Source: Hippophae tibetana (lineage: Eukaryota > Streptophyta > Magnoliopsida > Rosales > Elaeagnaceae). Taken from it: 64,000 bases of DNA. The stretch is from contig CM072812.1 of NCBI GenBank assembly GCA_037013495.1, positions 58,870,938-58,934,937 on the forward strand, in the 5' to 3' direction. Of the stretch, positions 59,701 to 64,000 are shown in pieces. The position numbers and the translations under genes were made by a program. Position 1 is the first letter of the stretch. Every line of letters starts with the position of its first letter. Below the pieces are notes generated by a model. It was not told the DNA's origin. It ran no database searches and saw only the letters and a program-made list of their open reading frames with translations.

Positions 59701-62700
59701 CCTAATCTATCTTTCTTCAAAAAAAAAAATAGGAATGCTCCAGAATGTCACAATTTAAAAAAAGAAGTTATTAATTGGGGTTGCAACTTTAAACTTTTAA
59801 AATTTCCAAATCGTGTATCGAAACTACTATTGTAATATGTCAAATGGAAAGTTGTATCCATTTCTAAAAATGCAATAAAAGCATCAGTTCTGTTCTCAAA
59901 ATTTTTGAACCCAAATTCCATTTTTTATGCAACTTACCAATATCTTGAATTTTGTTAACACCATATTGTGTTGTTTTCGGCTATTGTTCTTTAGGGTTCT
60001 AATTTAATCATCTTAGCCTCGTTCTATGTAATTCAATCGTTACTATTTCTTTGAGTTCTTAGGTTATTCACCTATAGGTTACACATAATTTAGAATGGGA
60101 GTTTTGGTTGTTGAAAATAGGTTATATGTCTTCATCTATCGTTTTTTGAATTTTAGAATTAAAAAAATTATTGTTTAATTGTTTTCTACTTTCTTGAGTG
60201 AAAAATCATAGTAAAAAAGCATGAAATTTTAAGCCTTCATCTCTTGTGTTTTCTATCAGTTTTGTTGTCGTTGGTTTCATCTCTTGATTACCTTTTTTAG
60301 TTTTTCTACAAATTCTTCGTATCTTTTCTTTTTCTTTTTTTTATTTGTCCTAAGCTATCTTTCTTCAAAAAAAAAAAATAGGAATGCTCAAGCATGTCAC
60401 AATTTAACAAAAAAAAAGTTATTAATTGGGGTTGCAACTTTAAACTTTTAAAATTTTCAAATCATTTATCGAAAATACTATTGTAATATATCAAATGGAA
60501 AGTTGTTTCGATTTCTAAAAATGCAATAAAAGCATCAGTTCTGTTCTCAAAAATTTTGAACCCAAATTCCATTTTTTATGCAACTTACCAATATCTTGAA
60601 TTTTGTTAACACCATATTGTGTTGTTTTCGGCTATTGTTCTTTAGGGTTCTAATTTAATCATCTTAGCCTCGTTTTATGTAATTCAATCGTTACTATTTA
60701 TTTGAGTTCCTAGGTTATTCACCTATAGGTTACACATAATTTAGAAAGGGAGTTTTGGTTGTTGAAAATAGGTTATATGTCTTCATCTATCCTTTTTTGA
60801 ATTTTAGAATTAAAAAAATTATTATTTAATTGTTTTCTACTTTCTTGAGTGAAAAATCGTAGTAAAAAGAATGAAATTTAAGCCTTCATCTCTTGTGTTT
60901 TCTATCAGTTTTGTTGTCGTTGGTTTCATCTCTTGATTACCTTTTTTAGTTTTTCTACAAATTCTTCGTATCTTTTCTTTTTCTTTTTTTTATGTATCCT
61001 AATCTATCTTTCTTCAAAAAAAATAATAGGAATGCTCCAGAATGTCACAATTTAAAAAAAAGAAGTTATTAATTGGGGTTGCAACTTTAAACTTTTAAAA
61101 TTTCCAAATCGTGTATCGAAACTACTATTGTAATATGTCAAATGGAAAGTTGTATCCATTTCTAAAAATGCAATAAAAGCATCAGTTCTGTTCTCAAAAT
61201 TTTTGAACCCAAATTCCATTTTTTATGCAACTTACCAATATCTTGAATTTTGTTAACACCATATTGTGTTGTTTTCGGCTATTGTTCTTTAGGGTTCTAA
61301 TTTAATCATCTTAGCCTCGTTCTATGTAATTCAATCGTTACTATTTCTTTGAGTTCCTAGGTTATTCACCTATAGGTTACACATAATTTAGAATGGGAGT
61401 TTTGGTTGTTGAAAATAGGTTATATGTCTTTATCTATCCTTTTTTGAATTTTAGAATTAAAAAAATTATTATTTAATTGTTTTCTACTTTGTGGAGTGAA
61501 AAATCATAGTAAAAAGAATGAAATTTAAGCCTTCATCTCTTGTGTTTTCTATCAGTTTTGTTGTCGTTGGTTTCATCTCTGGATTACCTTTTTTAGTTTT
61601 TCTACAAATTCTTCGTATCTTTTCTTTTTCTTTATTTTATGTGTCCTAATCTATCTTTATTCAAAAAACAAATAGGAATGCTCCAGAATGTCACAATTTT
61701 AAAAAAAGAAGTTATTAATTGGGGTTGCAACTTTAAACTTTTATAATTTCCAAATCGTGTATCGAAAATACTATTGTAATATATCAAATGGAAAGTTGTT
61801 TCGATTTCAAAAAATGCAGGAAAAGCATTAGTTCTGTTCTCAAAAATTTTGAACCCAAATTCCATTTTTTATGCAACTTACCAATATCTTGAATTTTGTT
61901 AACACCATATATTGTTGTTTTCGGCTATTGTTCTTTAGGGTTCTAATTTAATTATCTTAGCCTCGTTCTATGTAATTCAATCGTTACTATTTATTTGAGT
62001 TCCTAGGTTATTCACCTATAGGTTACACATAATTTAGAATGGGAGTTTTGGTTGTTGAAAATAGGTTATATGTCTTCATCTATCCTTTTTTGAATTTTAG
62101 AATTAAAAAAATTATTATTTAATTGTTTTCTACTTTCTTGAGTGAAAAATCGTAGTAAAAAGAATGAAATTTAAGCCTTCATCTCTTGTGTTTTCTATCA
62201 GTTTTGTTGTCGTTGGTTTCATCTCTTGATTACCTTTTTTAGTTTTTCTACAAATTCTTCGTATCTTTTCTTTTTCTTTTTTTTATGTGTCCTAATCTAT
62301 CTTTCTTCAAAATAAAAAAATAGGAATGCTCCAGAATGTCACAATTTAAAAAAAAAGAAGTTATTAATTGGGGTTGCAACTTTAAACTTTTAAAATTTCC
62401 AAATCGTGTATCGAAACTACTATTGTAATATGTCAAATGGAAAGTTGTATCCATTTCTAAAAATGCAATAAAAGCATCAGTTCTGTTCTCAAAATTTTGA
62501 ACCCAAATTCCATTTTTTATGCAACTTACCAATATCTTGAATTTTGTTAAAACCATATTGTGTTGTTTTCGGCTATTGTTCTTTAGGGTTCTAATTTAAT
62601 CATCTTAGCCTCGTTCTATGTAATTCAATCGTTACTATTTATTTGAGTTTCTAGGTTATTCACCTATAGGTTACACATAATTTAGAATGGGAGCTTTGGT

Positions 62701-64000
62701 TTTTGAAAATAGGTTATATGTCTTCATCTATCCTTTTTTGAATTTTAGAATTAAAAAAATTATTGTTTAATTGTTTTCTACTTTCTTGAGTGAAAAATCA
62801 TAGTAAAAAGCATGAAATTTTAGCCTTCATCTCTTGTATTTTCTATCAGTTTTGTTGTCGTTGGTTTCATCTCTGGATTACCTTTTTTAGTTTTTCTACA
62901 AATTCTTCGTATCTTTTCTTTTTCTTTTATTTATGTGTCCTAATCTATCTTTCTTCAAAAAAAAAAAAATAGGAATGCTCCAGAATGTCACAATTTAAAA
63001 AAAAGAAGTTATTAATTGGGGTTGCAACTTTAAACTTTTATAATTTCCAAATCGTGTATCGAAACTACTATTGTAATATATCAAATTGAAAGTTGTTTCG
63101 ATTTCTAAAAATGCAGGAAAAGCATTAGTTCTGTTCTCAAAATTTTTGAACCCAAATTCCATTTTTTATGCAACTTACCAATATCTTGAATTTTGTTAAC
63201 ACCATATATTGTTGTTTTCGGCTATTGTTCTTTAGGGTTCTAATTTAATCATCTTAGCCTCGTTCTATGTAATTCAATCGTTAATATTTCTTTGAGTTCC
63301 TAGGTTATTCACCTATAGGTTACACATAATTTAGAATGGGAGTTTTGGTTGTTGAAAATAGGTTATATGTCTTCATCTATCCTTTTTTGAATTTTAGAAT
63401 TAAAAAAATTATTGTTTAATTGTTTTCTACTTTCTTGAGTGAAAAATCATAGTAAAAAGCATGAAATTTTATCCTTCATATCTTGTATTTTCTATCAGTT
63501 TTGGTTGTCGTTGGTTTCATCTTTGGATTTCCTTTTGTAGTTTTTCTACAAATTCTTCGTATCTTTTCTTTTTCTTTTATTTATGTGTCCTAATCTATCT
63601 TTCTTCAAAAAAAAAATAGGAATGCTCCAGAATGTCACAATTTAAAAAAAAGAAGTTATTAATTGGGGTTGCAACTTTAAACTTTTAAAATTTTCAAATC
63701 ATTTATCGAAAATACTATTGTAATATATCAAATGGAAAGTTGTTTCGATTTCTAAAAATGCAATAAAAAGCATCAGTTCTGTTCTCAAAAATTTTGAACC
63801 CAAATTCCATTTTTTATGCAACTTACCAATATCTTGAATTTTGTTAACACCATATTGTGTTGTTTTCGGCTATTGTTCTTTAGGGTTCTAATTTAATCAT
63901 CTTAGCCTCGTTTTATGTAATTCAATAGTTACTATTTATTTGAGTTCCTAGGTTATTCACCTATAGGTTACACATAATTTAGAATGGGAGTTTTGGTTGT

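Larger units (their letters stand above)
30161..64000. repeat. Satellite array, right arm (same ~645-bp monomer, about 52 copies)
   Basis: This continues the left-arm array in the same orientation after the retrotransposon. The broken monomer is completed across the insertion: the left arm stops after CCAAATCGTGTAT and the right arm resumes with TGTATCGAAAC. It runs unbroken to the window edge, so the array is longer than shown. Two 294-bp units at 31532-31825 and 42142-42435 are truncated; the other units inspected are near full length. From 30 to 48 kb the arm has clear higher-order structure. From about 49 to 64 kb a smaller set of variants is shuffled with shorter periods. No gene, RNA gene or second mobile element is visible in the arm. 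Confidence 0.97.

Overview
The window is plant nuclear heterochromatin. It holds one long AT-rich satellite array interrupted by a single, recently inserted LTR retrotransposon. The evidence for a plant, probably a eudicot, is an Athila-lineage Ty3/gypsy polyprotein, a primer-binding site matching plant tRNA-Asp(GUC), and a TTTAGGG heptamer inside each satellite unit. The species and chromosome cannot be named from sequence alone. An array of this size carrying an Athila insertion would fit a centromeric or pericentromeric position, but that is inference.

Layout. Positions 1-16693 and 30161-64000 are two arms of the same tandem array, with a monomer of about 645 bp (637-650 in the copies measured) and roughly 78 copies. 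The copies run head to tail in one orientation and are grouped into higher-order repeats: an 11-monomer period of about 7087 bp in the left arm, a 5-monomer 3220-bp tandem duplication in the right arm, and a larger block repeated 10610 bp away. I find no conventional host gene anywhere. The short open frames that recur in each monomer are by-products of the repeat.

The retrotransposon (16694-30160, 13467 bp) lies on the minus strand and is flanked by the 5-bp target duplication TGTAT. In its own direction it reads: 5' LTR (30160-28271); PBS; an AT-rich leader with tandem repeats and two covarying hairpins; a first gag (27465-26128); a spacer with two small hairpins; a second gag fused to protease, reverse transcriptase, RNase H and integrase (25775-20604); the same pair of small hairpins; a 1.9-kb non-coding tail without an env-like ORF; a polypurine tract; and the 3' LTR (18701-16694). 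The duplicated gag is the most unusual structural feature.

Both gags are broken. gag1 has a stop inside its zinc knuckle plus two Cys-to-Tyr changes, and gag2 has one nonsense codon. The long pol frame is open for 1608 codons with the catalytic residues I checked present. The LTRs differ by only about 3 substitutions, two 1-bp indels and one 116-bp deletion. The insertion is therefore young, and much of the gag damage probably predates it, which would mean the copy was mobilised in trans.

The LTR promoter is legible: a TATAAATA box with two TGACGTCA sites and one CACGTG G-box upstream, next to a GC-rich, Z-DNA-prone block that is mostly deleted from one LTR.
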